DNA from: Puccinia triticina
Taxonomy: Eukaryota; Basidiomycota; Pucciniomycetes; Pucciniales; Pucciniaceae
Direction: 5' to 3'
NCBI RefSeq assembly: GCF_026914185.1
Contig: NC_070562.1
Span: forward strand, 6,076,001 to 6,140,000
DNA length: 64,000 nt
The notes below the pieces were generated by a model. That model was not told the DNA's origin, searched no databases, and saw only the letters and a program-made list of their open reading frames with translations. Below, in pieces: positions 12,101 to 24,534 of this stretch (positions within the stretch are counted from its first letter, which is position 1; every line of letters starts with the position of its first letter). A program made the position numbers and the translations under genes.

Positions 12101-12835
12101 TCACTTGATTCCCATTCTCTTCTGCCCTTTTGCGGTTTCTGAGCTGCAAACATCCGAGTTAGTTGCATTCTGACGACCAACTGACTTCATGTAGACATTT
12201 TTCTTCCTCTGAATCATGCTTTCCCTTTCCACCTGCATCTTTCTGGTTCAGCAATTCAACTTTGCCACGACCGATGGGGTAAATTTAGTCACGGCCAATG
12301 CAATCACCTTTTTTAAGCCTGATGGAAAAAGCTACTTTTTGACGTAAGAGCCCTGTTCCCACTCAACATATTTTCTTTCTTTCCATATCTTCAACCCTTT
12401 TTCCAATTGGTTTCTCTCATCAATTGCCAAATATGGGATTATAATTTCTATGTTGAAACATTCACATGCGTTGAATGTCCTCATTTGAATTATAATATGA
12501 TTGATTAAATATTCTTCCAATTTCAATTTTCCTTATTGATCACCAAATAATTATAACTTTTATGTTGAATGTTTACATGCATTGAATGTCCTCATTTAAA
12601 GTATAATATGAGTGATTTGATCTTCTTTCAACTGCAATTTTCTTCCAACCTATGTGATTGTTATTTACTCTTTGACTAATCACATGCATTTTTTATCCTG
12701 ATTTGTTTCATAACTAAGTGGACAAGAAATTGTCAACATGAACAAAAAGGCAAGATATAATTGGGCGAAGAAACTGAAAGAAGACAAGGAGGCATGTAGG
12801 CCTATACTGATATCTTTCACCCTGACACAAAGACA

Positions 12836-13957
12836 ATGCGACAAAGTTACATACCTCTTGCATTATATCCTGTCCAAAAAGCATCTGGAACAAGTGCAAA
12901 AGAGATTCGAGCAACGCACCCAACAATTTCTGAATTCAACACAGCAGAACAGATGATATTAGATTCTAACCTGTTTTCCTTAATCACTTATGGTCAACTC
13001 GCCCCATTCGAAAAAGGTGAACTAATCAACTCGCCAAATTGTTCAACTACCACAAACGATCCCACTACTAGTGATCAAACCAAACCTAAGAGGCATCCAG
13101 ATTGTTTCATTGCATACATTCACTTCACCCCACTTGAGGATCTTTCAGCTGAAGAAATAAGCAACCTCAACTTCCTTACCACTTTTTTTAACAACGCTTG
13201 CAATTATGTTGGTAATGTTCAGGGTTATTGCAAGATCTTCCGGGGACTAATGTGGACTATTGGTTGGAGGAACCCTTACATTCATGGAGAAACGGCTGGA
13301 CAATATTTCAAGCAAGAGGCTATTGATAAGGATCCCTCTGGCTATGATGATTACGTTGCGCATGGTCCTTATGCTGGCCAAATCATTCACCAATTATTCC
13401 ATTCAATAGCAAACACTGCCGTCAAAGCTGCAAATAAGCTCCTTGCCTTTTTCAACATGCCAGCTTTCTGCGATGCTGAATTGAAGCACAAACCCTCAAA
13501 GGACAACTTTGCAAAAAATTTAGCTTTCACACAAGACAAATTTTCAAATAGACCACACTGTGATGAGGATACATCAAAAACTGCTTTTCTGCTCCTTTCA
13601 AATATTAATAAGGGTGATGGATCCATTTGTCTGGACAGCCATCTCGACAAAACGTTCACTGGTCCTTTCTTTGTTTTTCCTGATCATCGAGTAGCCATTG
13701 ACTTGCGTAAGTTGAATGGTATTTGCAGGGTAGTATTTGATGCAGGAAAGTTTGAACATTGCACACATAACTTCCAGCCTTCTCACGCAACAAAAACTTC
13801 ATTTGGGTTTTCTCTCCAAATCACCATGAGTTGTACCAATGCATTTAAGCAAATTTTTTCTGGATTTTACTTAGATAAGCTGACTGAAAGAGGCTTACCA
13901 TACTTTCTTAATAGCAATGCTCGCATCAAAACCAACACCAGAAAGAAACAATCATAA
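12836..13957 (+). CDS. TET/JBP-family 2-oxoglutarate/Fe(II) dioxygenase (rust type)
   Basis: The 373-residue open frame ends at a stop after RIKTNTRKKQS. Family members oxidise 5-methylcytosine or thymine in nuclear DNA; that activity is inferred here. The double-stranded beta-helix core spans about residues 95-345. Landmarks are LFSLITYGQLAP (46-57), FIAYIHFTPLEDLS (91-104), GLMWTIGWRNP (137-147), LAFTQDKFSNRPHCDED (229-245), GPFFVFPDHRVAIDL (276-290), FEHCTHN (306-312) and FGFSLQITM (323-331). H241 and D243 form the HxD iron pair, and H308 or H311 is the likely distal histidine. I cannot place the expected 2-oxoglutarate-binding arginine; its region reads KTSF. The extreme N-terminus is uncertain: a second frame from ATG 12738 gives a basic KKARYNWAKKLKEDK segment that may be the real start, joined by a small intron or lost by frameshift. 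The gene is the only cargo of the TIR element and the only nearly intact enzyme gene in the window. Confidence 0.75.
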   Translation: MRQSYIPLALYPVQKASGTSAKEIRATHPTISEFNTAEQMILDSNLFSLITYGQLAPFEKGELINSPNCSTTTNDPTTSDQTKPKRHPDCFIAYIHFTPLEDLSAEEISNLNFLTTFFNNACNYVGNVQGYCKIFRGLMWTIGWRNPYIHGETAGQYFKQEAIDKDPSGYDDYVAHGPYAGQIIHQLFHSIANTAVKAANKLLAFFNMPAFCDAELKHKPSKDNFAKNLAFTQDKFSNRPHCDEDTSKTAFLLLSNINKGDGSICLDSHLDKTFTGPFFVFPDHRVAIDLRKLNGICRVVFDAGKFEHCTHNFQPSHATKTSFGFSLQITMSCTNAFKQIFSGFYLDKLTERGLPYFLNSNARIKTNTRKKQS

Positions 13958-14482
13958 ATCATTTTGTAATACTATTATCTTAACATTTTTTTTGCTTTTA
14001 AACTTTTAAGCCTGTAGTACATGAATTATGACTCTGACGGTAAATACGGATAGTGATGATATCTGATATCTGCTTAACTGGGCCTAGCACAGATTTGGGA
14101 TTTTTTGGTGATGGTGCAATCTCAGAGACAGTCAATCTGCTTTTGAATCGGATTTGGTTGGTTCTACTATTAAGCTGGTTTGCTTCCTTTCACTTGGTGT
14201 TTAACCATAATGTTTTAGCTATTTCTCTGCTCACATAAGAAGTAGACAATTATTCACGTAGCCTACAATATTTGAGGAACAACTCACAGGAAAGCTCAGT
14301 AGAAGTCTCAAAAATAGAAAGGTAACACTGCAACTATGGCAGATATGTGAAATTACAGTATGTTCACTGAAGTATGCATGGGATCAAATTGGGACTACTG
14401 CTTGGCAAATTGTTCTTGAAGTGGTGAGGTTAGAATTTTCACATTTCTTGTGACATATGTAGAATAATCTGTTCGGTGTATG

Positions 14483-14660
14483 TCAATGAGCAACAAAATA
14501 TGAATTTGGATGTTGTTCAAAGTGGGAACGGGGTTCCTGGTTATTGTGTGAGTGTTTGATCTGATGTAGTGTGTGAGTTTTTTTGGAGAATCAGTCAGAA
14601 AAAAAACGACTTGGCGCAATGGCACGATGGCACAATTGGTGTTGTCCCTTGGCTTCCGTA
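14483..14660 (-). repeat. Right terminal inverted repeat of the dioxygenase element
   Basis: Inverted partner of 10462-10635. The outer end reads GGCTTCCGTA and is followed directly by ACTCAC (14661-14666). Confidence 0.75.
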
Positions 14661-15284
14661 ACTCACGCATCTGTACCTATGCACGTATCTGTTTGATTAC
14701 CATGGTGAAATTGTCTTCTTGGCAACATTCTTGTCCAAATGCCTCACAAAATCAAATCTTACACACTTTACTCCCAATGTCATTTCAGTACCTCAGTTGG
14801 GCCAAACTGACTCCACCTGCTCCTTGTCAGGACAAAAAAATGTGTCTTTAATTGAAGCTCAAATTTTCTTACAAGTCAAGCCTCCACAAAAAGTACACTA
14901 ATCTTTTGCATCATCTTAGAGACCTTGTAACAACAACTTTAAATAATCTGACTTGGTCCTGAATTGTCCTCAGCTGATTTTCAATTCTTGCATCATAACT
15001 CAACACAAATGTACCAATCCCCCGCAGAACCTAAATACAAGAATACAGTAACAAAATTCAACTATAACTGAATCATTAATTTCAGCATGCTCATCTTTGT
15101 TATTACTATCTCCGTGAAGAGCATAAAACTCAGCAAGGCTCAGCCTAAAACTATATCCTTTCATAGGGACAATCCTGTGCCATGTTCAAACAAACAATTG
15201 AATTGTCATTGCTGTGCATTAATAATACTTTTCCTTATCCAAAACAGCTACCCCTGGCTTCAGATACTTCTGAAATACACCTAA
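14661..15284. other. Spacer with no supported gene
   Basis: AT-rich sequence between two insertions. Short open frames only; nothing recognised. Confidence 0.35.
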
Positions 15285-16246
15285 TATGAGCCTGAGTCTC
15301 TATAGTGACTACAGGACACAAGAAAGAAGGGGGGAAACAGTTGGATTTCTTTGGATAAAGAAAATACAACTATAAGAGAAAAGAGAGAGAAACAGAGCAG
15401 GATCAGGATAAAGAGAAGTACTAGGTTAATCTAGTGGGAATGCACGTCCACTGGCAATGCTACTCTTCAGAAGAGTGCTGCTAATCTGTGCTAGAAAAAA
15501 GCTACAGCTTCCTCTCAGGAGGGTATCTGGATTAGATAAGTTTAATCCAGCCACAATTTTTTAGCTTCCTTCTGGATAGTCTAGGTTCTTAAAGGGAAAC
15601 CTGAGGGACAGCCCTGTAACCTAGATTTGAGGCAAAGGCCAACTGATAAGAAGGGACAGCCCTGTGATCAAGATTGAGGCAAAGGCCAGTAGATTTGGAG
15701 GGACAGCCCTGTGATCAAGAAGAAGATAAAAAACCAACAGAAAAGAGCAGATCAAGCAAGACACAGAGTTGTACCTCTGAGATAAACAAGGTTCAGAGAA
15801 AGAGGTTACTTACTGTCAATATCCTAGGCGCCTGTGACGGTAGGTATACTGGGAGTGTTGTAAACTCTTTGGTGGTGATCCTGAGGTTATCTGGGTGGTG
15901 GTTCTGGTGTGCTGAAGTCTGTAGATCCGCCTCAGGCAAGGGGGATCCTGACTACCAAAATTTTCACAGTTTGCTTATGTAATTTACATATGTACATGTG
16001 GTTTGGTGCGCCTGGTAGCGCTGACACGTCACAACTGTGCATGCGCGCCACAACTCAATAACTCAGGGAAAGAGCATAGTTACAAGGAATTGGTAAGTTG
16101 TAACTAGGGTTGAAATTGCATGAGGAAACAGAATATGAAGTTTAATTAAGGTTATTTCTTAAGATGAAAAAGATATGAAGTAATTCATATGTAAAATGTA
16201 GAAAAAGGCAGCTTTTAGGTCAGCTGAGTTGACTCTAAGGCTGACA
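15285..16246 (-). mobile_element. Solo LTR, family 1, minus orientation
   Basis: Read on the minus strand it starts TGTCAGCCTTAGAGTCAACT and ends CAGACTCAGGCTCATA or nearly so. The pentamer CCTAA flanks it on both sides (15280-15284 and 16247-16251), a perfect 5-bp target duplication. About 960 bp, similar along its whole length to the LTR at 29468-30437 in the opposite orientation. No internal retroelement sequence is attached. Confidence 0.8.
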
Positions 16247-17135
16247 CCTAAACAAACAATTACCATTCATCTAACCTTGCCCTAACCATAAGCAATCACC
16301 CTAACCATCAATTCTGACCCGCCTCTTAAGCATCCTTGCCACGTAAATCTCACGCTTGACTATTCCATATTTGTATGTCAATTGATCTATATATTTAATG
16401 ATACAACTGAGTGTGTCAGTGATACATAACATCACCTCTACTTGGTCAAGAAATAGTCAACAAAACATACACAGTGGACCTAAACCAGTACTAGAAATGA
16501 CCATCCAAAAACATAATTGACCATTGTTTGGCTATACATGACAACTGATCTTTCCTGGTTAATTGTCAGCTCCGGTCTCTTATGTGACACGGAGTTGATG
16601 ATTCTTATGTACACGCTGTAGCGGCTTGAATAGCGGCCAGCGGTAGTACAATTTACCGCAATAGGAAAATCATTGTGCCCAAAGTAAGTCTCTGGCCTTG
16701 ACACTGGATTTATATACATAATAAAAACGGTTCTTTCAGGAGGTTCTGGCTACAGTTTTGGAATTGCAAAAAATAGCTGGACCATCTCCTTAGCTTAATG
16801 AGTTTTGGGGCAGGACACTACATTTTGTTCACTGCGCTCTTGTTAACTTTAAAGTCACAGGAGCTGCTCAAGGTCTACGGGTGTAAAGATACTGGTCATC
16901 ATTGTAGAAATGATGCTGTGTGTAGATCGAGTGTTCTGACTTCGAAGTACGCCTATAACAACATTCACTCTAGCTGAGTTTATTGTCAACTACAAAGAAA
17001 ACTCCTTGGGCGGCAATAGGCTATGAATATGAGAACTCTCTCGGCCATGTCCACATCCATGCGATACAGTGCAAAGTGATGTGTGCAACACTTTGAGAAG
17101 AGGGGAGAATATTGCTCGTAACAATGTTGTCTTTA

Positions 17136-18187
17136 TTATTGTGGTGAGTGGGATTGATTGAACAATATTGTTTCCTTCCCGGCAATTGCAAAATCACCAG
17201 TACACTGAGGCGAGCTAATATCTAACGGGACAAAACAGACAACCAGCCATAATTGTGGGACTTTATATTGCGGGTGCCAATCAGAAAAGGTAGTAAAAGG
17301 TGTTGTTTCAGCAGGTCCTGACAAAGAAATTATTGCACTGCTGGAAGTCAGTGTGTGGGTCATTATAACTGAAATGATATTTAGGCCTGAACATACATTA
17401 ATATAAAAGCTTGTAGGGACACAACCTTGCGCCATAATCAAGTGTCCTTGCATATCAGCATCCTTCCCATCCAAAGCCATTTTCTCGTCCTCAGACCAGC
17501 CAGGAAGTGTGAAAAACATAGTCCCTGTATCTTTCTGATAGAGAAGCAGTGCAGTGAGTATGCGGAATAAAAAATCCAACAATTTACGAAGTCATACATT
17601 ACGCTGTCCACTTTCTACCCCAAAGACTGATCCTTTGTGTCCATATGCTTTGACAATTCCGGATACAATGAGGCCATGGTCTTGAAATGATTGGAATGCG
17701 ACTGGAGGCTCTTCACTGATATTTACAAGTGCCGCTCTGATCAGTAATTTGTGTCCTAGTCCTATGAATGTCATGTCCCCATAAAATGAGAGGAATTGCT
17801 TTGCCCCAGCGGGAATATTTATGGGTTGTTTTGGCTTGAACATTATTGAGTAGGCAGGGGCGTAGGGTTGATAGTCACCGGTTGACGTGGCTGATAGCTT
17901 TTGTGCAGGAACCCGGAGCGTGAAGTTCCTGTGGTTGGAAAGGTGCTATGAACTGGTCAATACCCTGTACTCTCATCTTGTAGGGTTCCGGGAGCGGGAT
18001 GAAAACACATGAGGACAACACTTTGTTCATGTTGGTCTAATATAGAAATACCTCCTGGGGTTGCTGTGCCTCCAAAGCACACTTCCGGGGCGATGAAAAT
18101 GTTACCTGTACAGTTATCACAGGATTGGAGATCAGGATTTCCCCCTTGCATTGTGGCGTGTTGAGTGACAAGAAAAAGAAAATGCAA
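17136..18187 (-). pseudogene. OB-like rust family gene, probably broken (copy C)
   Basis: Several minus-strand blocks read as pieces of one gene. The clearest (17843-17592) contains INIPAGAKQFLSFYGDMTFI, KLLIRAALVNISEEPPVAF and LIVSGIVKAYGHKGSVFGVE, ending in a GTAATG donor-like site. The PPxxFQxF.....VSGxVxAY.xxGxVxVE pattern matches the copies at 7391-8118 and 28306-28890. Downstream, 17582-17136 encodes FFTLPGWSEDEKMALDGKD and other unremarkable text; upstream, 18187-17957 holds DLQSCDNCTGNIFIAPE. I could not join the blocks into one open frame, so I call it a pseudogene, but undetected introns could rescue it. It lies between a solo LTR and the CACTA element. Confidence 0.4.
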
Positions 18188-18984
18188 GGGGTAAAAATTA
18201 GAAACGGTCTATGTCCATTGATGTAGCTATAATGCTAAGTAAATATTCAAAAACCCGTACAGGTACAATCCAATTAAGAAGAGGGCATTGAGTATGATTG
18301 TTAAATAGTGTAAGGGGTTATTCATTGACTATGTGCATGTGTAATTGTCAGCACGAATTGGGCCTAATTTGACGCAAATGCATCTACCACAGGGGGGATA
18401 ATTCTGCGGCTGGCCTCATGTTTTGCTGAGAGACCTCGGCAGTTGAATGATCATACACTACAAACATGGATGAATTTGGGAAGGCATATATTGATCAATA
18501 TGGCATATATTGATCAAATTATATTGATCTTTTTTTTTTTTTTGAAATTTCTCTTTAATTTGTTTCCTTCCTGCAACATCATAACCCTTCTATCATCTCT
18601 CTCTTGATTTCCTCCTTTCTTAGTTTTCAACCATAGTAAAAGCTTCATTTTGTTGCCAGATCAAATAGGTCATTTTTACATACTAATATGAATTATTCCT
18701 GAGAAAAAATAGTCTGTTAAGTCAAGCAGGGAGGGGAAGGGGGGAGGAGGAATGGGGAGGCATGAATTATTGTCACTTGAGCCTTGCAGAAGTGTTGAAA
18801 TCTACTTTCCAAAAAAAAAAAAAAAAACAATCAGTCTCAATATATCATGCTACATCAATTTTGTTCAAATGTAATGGCTTGTATATATGACTCATTGTAT
18901 CCAATATCTTAAATTTCTACTAGGCCTGAGATTGATTTAATGTTTGTACCAGATTTGAGTAAGGTGTCTTACATCATGGAAGAA

Positions 18985-20774
18985 CTCCCACGCTGCACTG
19001 AGATATAGTGGGAGAAACACCAGGAAACTACCAAATCAGTGATATTTGGCAACTGATCACATTGTGGTTGTTACATTTGCAGGTTTTGAGGTCATTCAAG
19101 GTACACCATGATCCGTTGAGGGCATTTGATCATTGTTGTACCAATATTATGGACAAACTCCCACGCTGTGCTGAGATATCTTGGCAGAAACACCAAGAAA
19201 CTACCAAATTAGTGATATTTGGCAACCGATCACATTGTAGCTGCTACATTTGGGGGTTTTGTGGTCATTCAAGGTACACAATGAATCTTTGAGGGCATGT
19301 GAACATTTTGGTACCAATATCATGGAAGAACTCACACGCTGCGCTGAGATATAGTGGCAGAAACACCAAGAAACCACCAAATTAGTCATATTTGGCAACT
19401 GATGACATTGTGGCTGCTACATTTGGAGGTTTTGAGGTCATTCAAGGTACACCATGATCTCTTGAGGTCATTTGATCATTTTTGTACCAATATCATGGAA
19501 GAACTCCCATGCTGGACTGAGATATAGCGGCAGAAACACCAAGAAACTACCAAATTATTGATATTTGGCAACTGATCACATTGTGGCTGCTACATTTGGG
19601 GGTTTTGTGGTCATTCAAGGTACTCAATGACTCTTTGAGGGCATGCAAATATTTTGGTACAAATATCATGGAAGAACTCCCACGCTGCGCTGAGATATAG
19701 TGGGAGAAACACCAGGAAACTACCAAATTAGTGATATTTCGCAACTGATCACATTGTAGCTGCTACGTTTGGACGTTTTGAGGTCATTCAAGGTACACCA
19801 TGATTCCTTGAGGCCATTTGATCATTTTTGTACCAATATCATGGAAGAACTCCCATGCTGCATTGAGATATAGCGGCAGAAACACCAAGAAACTACCAAA
19901 TTATTGATATTTGGCAACTGATCACATTGTGGCTGCTTCATTTGGGGGTTTTGTGGTCATTCAAGGTACACCATGAATCTTTGAGGGCATGTGAACGCTT
20001 CATTACCAATATCATGGAAGAAATCCCACGCTGCACTGAGATATAGTGGGAGAAACACCAACAAACTACCAAATTAGTGATATTTGGCAACTGATGACAT
20101 TGTGGCTGCTACATTTGGGATTTTTGTAGTCATTCAAGGTACACAATGAATCTTTGACCGCATTTGATCATTTTGGTACCAATATCATGGAAGAAATCCC
20201 ACTCTGCGCTGAGATATGGTGGCAGAAACACCAAGAAACTACCAAATTAGTCATATTTGGCAACTGATCACATTGTGGCTGCTACGTTTGGAGGTTTTGA
20301 GGTCATTCAAGGTACACAATGAATCTCTGAGGGCATGTGAACATTTTGGTACCAATATCATGGAAGAAATCCCACTCTGCGCTGAGATATGGTGGCAGAA
20401 ACACCAAGAAACTACCAAATTAGTCATATTTGGCAACTGATCACATTGTGGCTGCTACATTTGGACGTTATGAGGTCATTCAAGGTACACAATGAATCTC
20501 TGAGGGCATGTGAACATTTTGGTACCAATATCATGGAAGAAATCCCATGTTGAGCTGAGATATAGTGGCAGAAACACCAAGAAACTACCAAAGTAGTGAT
20601 ATTTGGCAACTGATCACATTGTGGCTGCTCCATTTGGGGGTTTTGTGGTCATTCAAGGTACACCGTGAATTTTTGAGGGCATGTGATCATTCTGGTACCA
20701 ATATCATGGAAGAAATCCCACGCTGCACTGAGATTTAGTGGCAGAAACACCAAGAAACTACCAAATTAGTGATA
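18985..20774 (+). repeat. 173-bp satellite array, left arm (about 10 units)
   Basis: The block CTGAGATATAGTGG recurs every 173 bp (about 19167, 19346, 19519, 19692 and onward). Each unit runs GAAACACCAAGAAACTACC, AAATTAGTGATATTTGGCA, CATTGTGGCTGCTACATTTG, GTCATTCAAGGTACA, TACCAATATCATGGAAGAA. Units differ by roughly 5-15 percent. Open frames of 60-94 codons occur in many units because the repeat lacks stops in one frame; they are not genes. Confidence 0.85.
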
Positions 20775-21421
20775 TTTATCCTCTATGCTTGCTGCATCTC
20801 CAACTCAAATTTCAAAGTCAGTTGAGCTTGTCATTTTATATATCATTCAACAGTAAGTTCTTTTTGTGAATTACCTGTTGAATCTTAAAACTACCCAAAT
20901 AATAATACCTTCAGAGGATTAATAGTATACAAAAGAATGAAAGAGTAAAGAGATGAGGCAAAAGGCACGACACAGAGAGAGAGGAAGCGGAAAATCATAG
21001 GAGACCAAAGAAGGAGAAAAGGGGCATTATCAAAGGAATAGAAATCACTCTTGTCTTATGTTTAGTCATCATGAGCAAAAAGAAAAAAGAAACCAAGCAG
21101 AAAATCTGAAAGAAAGAAAAGAGAATACAAGCTGTAGACATTTTTACTTTGACTTGGTCTACTTCTAGTGCCTTCTTGATATCCTTTCACAAATAAATAA
21201 CTCAAGAAAATCAAGGGGCAAAAAAACAGGCTTGGATAACAAAATGATCTCTGCGTGCTGCTGCGACAATGATATATGTTTAGGTTTCAAAATGCTTCCT
21301 GGGGTCTCTTTTTGAGGATTTCCCCCTCTCCCAATACCTTGTTTTGTCTTCTTGGGATTGGCTGGTTTTCAAGTCAGCTGGTCAAGACATGCAAGACCTT
21401 AATCAAGTGGCCATCATTTTT

Positions 21422-21730
21422 TCACTTGTCTTTGATTTCAAGTCCTTTGACTTGTTGCAAGATAGTCATGGGTTGCTGGTCCATGGATTTGCTAGATTGT
21501 TCTTCCTTTCCCAAAGATTGAGGTCCTGATTTATGCAGGGGTAGCAGTCGCATTGGCGGCGGCAGTCTTAGAAAGCGCAGCAAACAAACTGCCTTCCTTC
21601 CAGAAGGACGACAGAATGGGAGACAATGGAGAAGTATCACTTTAGAGGTGGGTGGGGCGGCGGCTGCGGGAGCGGGGGCAGTGGCGGAAGGTGGAGAATT
21701 GCCATTTGTAGTCGGCTTGGAAACGCTCAA
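21422..21730 (-). pseudogene. Unidentified gene fragment inside Helitron H2
   Basis: The minus-strand open frame starts MSVSKPTTNGNSPPSA and continues with an alanine/proline-rich stretch; by frameshift it then reads SPLSPILSSFWKEGSLFAA. The low-complexity N-terminus and G/C-rich third positions differ from the surrounding AT-rich repeat, which suggests captured host coding DNA. I do not recognise the source gene. Confidence 0.25.
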
Positions 21731-22699
21731 TTTCAGTTGAGTTGCGCTCCGTCATTGGTGCTCTTCTTAAACTGCCGCCGGACGCGCTGTGACCATCTTA
21801 GGATCCCACCGGCGTGACCCGGCTTGGAACGCAATTGCTGCCCCTTGGAGGTGGGCCTATGTCCTTCCGAACTGGCTCGTCTTATTGGGACTTGGATATT
21901 CCGGTCTCGTCGTGTGTCTTGCCGCTCCGGCTAATGGCTGTTGATAAAATTGGAGCAGGGGCCTAGCTTCCGAGGCGTCCTTGGTCTGATGACCAATTCA
22001 TTGAGACTCTAGATTAAATTGTAAGATGTGACTGTTGCATTTTCTCTGAATGCCGAGTTGCTGACCACCAAGACAACATCTTCCTTGACCTGTAGGCATT
22101 CTGCCTTGCAATAAAATTACATCCAAAAACGGTGAAGAACTTATATTCCTCGATAAACTGATCCACGTTTGCGTTGTGGAGAAGCATCCACTGGGAGAAT
22201 TCTGTCTGGAAAATCGTGAAAACTGCGCAGCGCTGATTTCATGATTGTTCGCCACTGCTCCTGTAATCTTCTCTCAAATGAAACACGGTGGACCCCCCGC
22301 TCTGGCCCAGCTCAGTATGCTTGCGTGCTTGGACCTTGGGGACCTCCCCTTGCAGTCCGGTCACCTACCATGCCAAGATAAAACGAATGGCCGTGAGGGC
22401 CTCATCAAGACGAAGGCAGAGGCAATGCCAGCATGGTACGGTGAGCCCCTGCCAGAAAGCCAGGGAATATTGGACTGGTTACAAATACATACCAAGCTGT
22501 AAATATTTGGGCCTGGATAAGTCATTTGGGAAGGGACTTACGAGTACGCAATAGAGTTATGACGTCGACATCTGCCCTGAGTTTCCTGACTCGGTGGCAA
22601 CTCCCTCATTGGGTGGGAAGGAAGGCGTGTTGGGGGCCGGATTGGCAAGGCAACGGGATCAAATGAAATCGCGTAGTGGTCGCCATGTGGCTAGGGTAC

Positions 22700-23224
22700 C
22701 GTGGCTTCAATGTATTGCCACGGCGCTGCGAGTAATGGATGGACAATTCGTGGCCAGACAGAGCTGGGGCAAGGGTATAAATAGCTTCAATTGGTGGTTC
22801 ATCATCCCCCCAGGGCAGTCAAGGATGCTGCACTTCCAGCTAACCTTTGCCCTCAACCCCTCCGCTGTTGCGCGTGCGCAGTCTGAGGGGCAAAGAGTGG
22901 GCCCCCCACGGGTCTGCAGCCTTTGCTGCAGGCCGGGGGCCTTCACGTCCAACCTTTTTGACCCGCGCGCTTGACGCGGGCTGGAGGTTGAGCCTGGGTG
23001 CACAGCACTGCTGATGTTGGAAGGCTAGGTTGACAATTTACAGTGCTATTTTTTTTTTTTTTTTGATTCATATTGATTGAGAAAAATTTGTGGATTTTGA
23101 ATTGGTTTTTTGTACAATGGGGAAACCCTAGATTTTTTTTTCTTCTATTTTGTGTGTTTCCAGGGGGAACCCTTGATTTTTTTTTTTAGGGTTCTGGGAA
23201 ATCTGTGTCTTCAATAAACTTGGA
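22700..23224 (+). promoter_or_regulatory. Helitron-end module of H2: TATAAATA box to AATAAA
   Basis: TATAAATAG at 22776-22784 is followed by CCCCCCAGGGC and a CCCCTC...GAGGGG inverted pair around 22857-22891. AATAAA at 23213-23218 lies just before the element end. The same order occurs in H3 (TATAAAAG 35704-35711, AATAAA 36070-36075). Sequence between the signals differs from the subfamily A module. Confidence 0.45.
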
Positions 23225-24530
23225 TTTGGCAACTGATCAAATGGTGGCTGCTACATTTGGGTGTTTTGTGGTCATTCAAGGCACACAATAAATCTTTGAG
23301 GGCATGTGAACATTTTGGTACCAATATCATGGAAGAACCCCCACGCTGCGCTGAGATATAGTGGCGGAAACACCATGAAACTACCAAATTAGTGATATTT
23401 GGCAACTGATCACATTGTGGTGCTACATTTGGCCTTTTTGAGGTCATTCAATGTACACCATGATCCCTTGAGGCCATTTGATCATTTTTGTACCAATATC
23501 ATGGAAGAACTCCCATGCTGCGCTGAGATATAGTCGCGGAAACACCAAGAAACTACCAAATTAGTGACATTTGGCAACTGATCACATTGTGGTGCTACAT
23601 TTGGCCGTTTTGAGGTCACTCAAGGTACACCATGATCCCTTGAGGCCATTTGATCATTTTTGTACCAATATCATGGAAGAACTCCCATGCTGGACTGAGA
23701 TGTAGTGCCAGAAACACCAAGAAACTACCAAATTAGTGATATTTGGCAACTGATCACATTGTGGCTACTACATTTGGGGTTTTTGTGGTCATACAAGGTA
23801 CACAATGAGTCTTTGAGGGCATGTCAACATTTTTATACCAATATCATGGAAGAACTCCCACGCTGCGCTGAGATATAGTGGCAGAAACACCAAGAAACTA
23901 CCAAATTAGTCATATTTGGCAACTGATCACATTGTGGCTGCTACATTTGGAGGTTTTGAGGTCATTCAATGTACACCATGATCCTTTGAGGCCATTTGAT
24001 CATTTCAGTACCAATATAATGGAAGAACTCCCACGCTGTGCTGAGATATAGTGGCAGAAACACCAAGAAACTATCAAATTAGTGGTATTTGGCAACCAAT
24101 CACATTGTAGCTGCTACATTTGGGGTTTTTGTGGTTATTGAAGGTACAGATTGAATCTTTGAGGGCATTTAAACATTTTGGTGCCAATATCTTAGAAGAA
24201 ATCCCACGGGGGGCCAAGCTGTAGTTGCAGAAACACCAAGAAACTACCAAATTAGTCATATTTGGCAACAGATCACATTGTGGCTGCTATATTTGGGGGT
24301 TATGTGGTCATTCAAGGTACACAATGAATCTTTAGGGACATCAGATCATTTTTGTACCAATATCATGGAAGAACTCCCACGCTGCGCTGAGATATAGTGG
24401 GAGAAACACCAGGAAACTACCAAATTAGTGATATTTGGCAACAGATCACATTGTAGCTGCTACATTTGGGGTTTTCATGGTCATTCAAGGTAAAAAATGA
24501 GTCTTTGAGGGCATTTGATCATTTCCATGG
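23225..24530 (+). repeat. 173-bp satellite array, left arm continued
   Basis: Same unit and orientation as 18985-20774, separated from it only by Helitron H2. About 7.5 units. Confidence 0.85.
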
Positions 24531-24534
24531 CAAA

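Larger units (their letters stand above)
10462..14660. mobile_element. TIR element carrying a TET/JBP-like dioxygenase gene
   Basis: Long imperfect terminal inverted repeats lie at 10462-10635 and 14483-14660, starting TACGGAAGCC on each side. They share GGGACAACACCAATTGTGCC, GCGCCAAGTCG and CTCACACACTACATCAGATC blocks, roughly 85-90 percent identical by eye. The hexamer ACTCAC directly abuts both outer ends (10456-10461 and 14661-14666), which fits a target-site duplication. The only recognisable gene inside is the dioxygenase at 12836-13957. No transposase was found, so the unit would depend on an enzyme supplied elsewhere. TET/JBP genes of basidiomycetes are known to associate with KDZ-type DNA transposons (Iyer and colleagues). 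Assigning this element to that group is inference. Confidence 0.7.
20775..23224 (-). mobile_element. Helitron copy H2 (subfamily B) with an atypical 3' end
   Basis: The element sits exactly between A 20774 and T 23225; removing it restores the satellite text GTGATATTTGGCAACTGATC. On the minus strand it begins TCCAAGTTTATTGAAGACA, the family's 5' end. Its other end (plus-strand TTTATCCTCTATGC) lacks the CTAG and GC hairpin of H1, H3 and H4. A short ATGC...GCAT stem near that end could act as a replacement terminator. The interior holds unidentified minus-strand open segments (21422-21730 and about 22000-22255). The insertion site is firm; the nature of the 3' end is inference. Confidence 0.65.
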
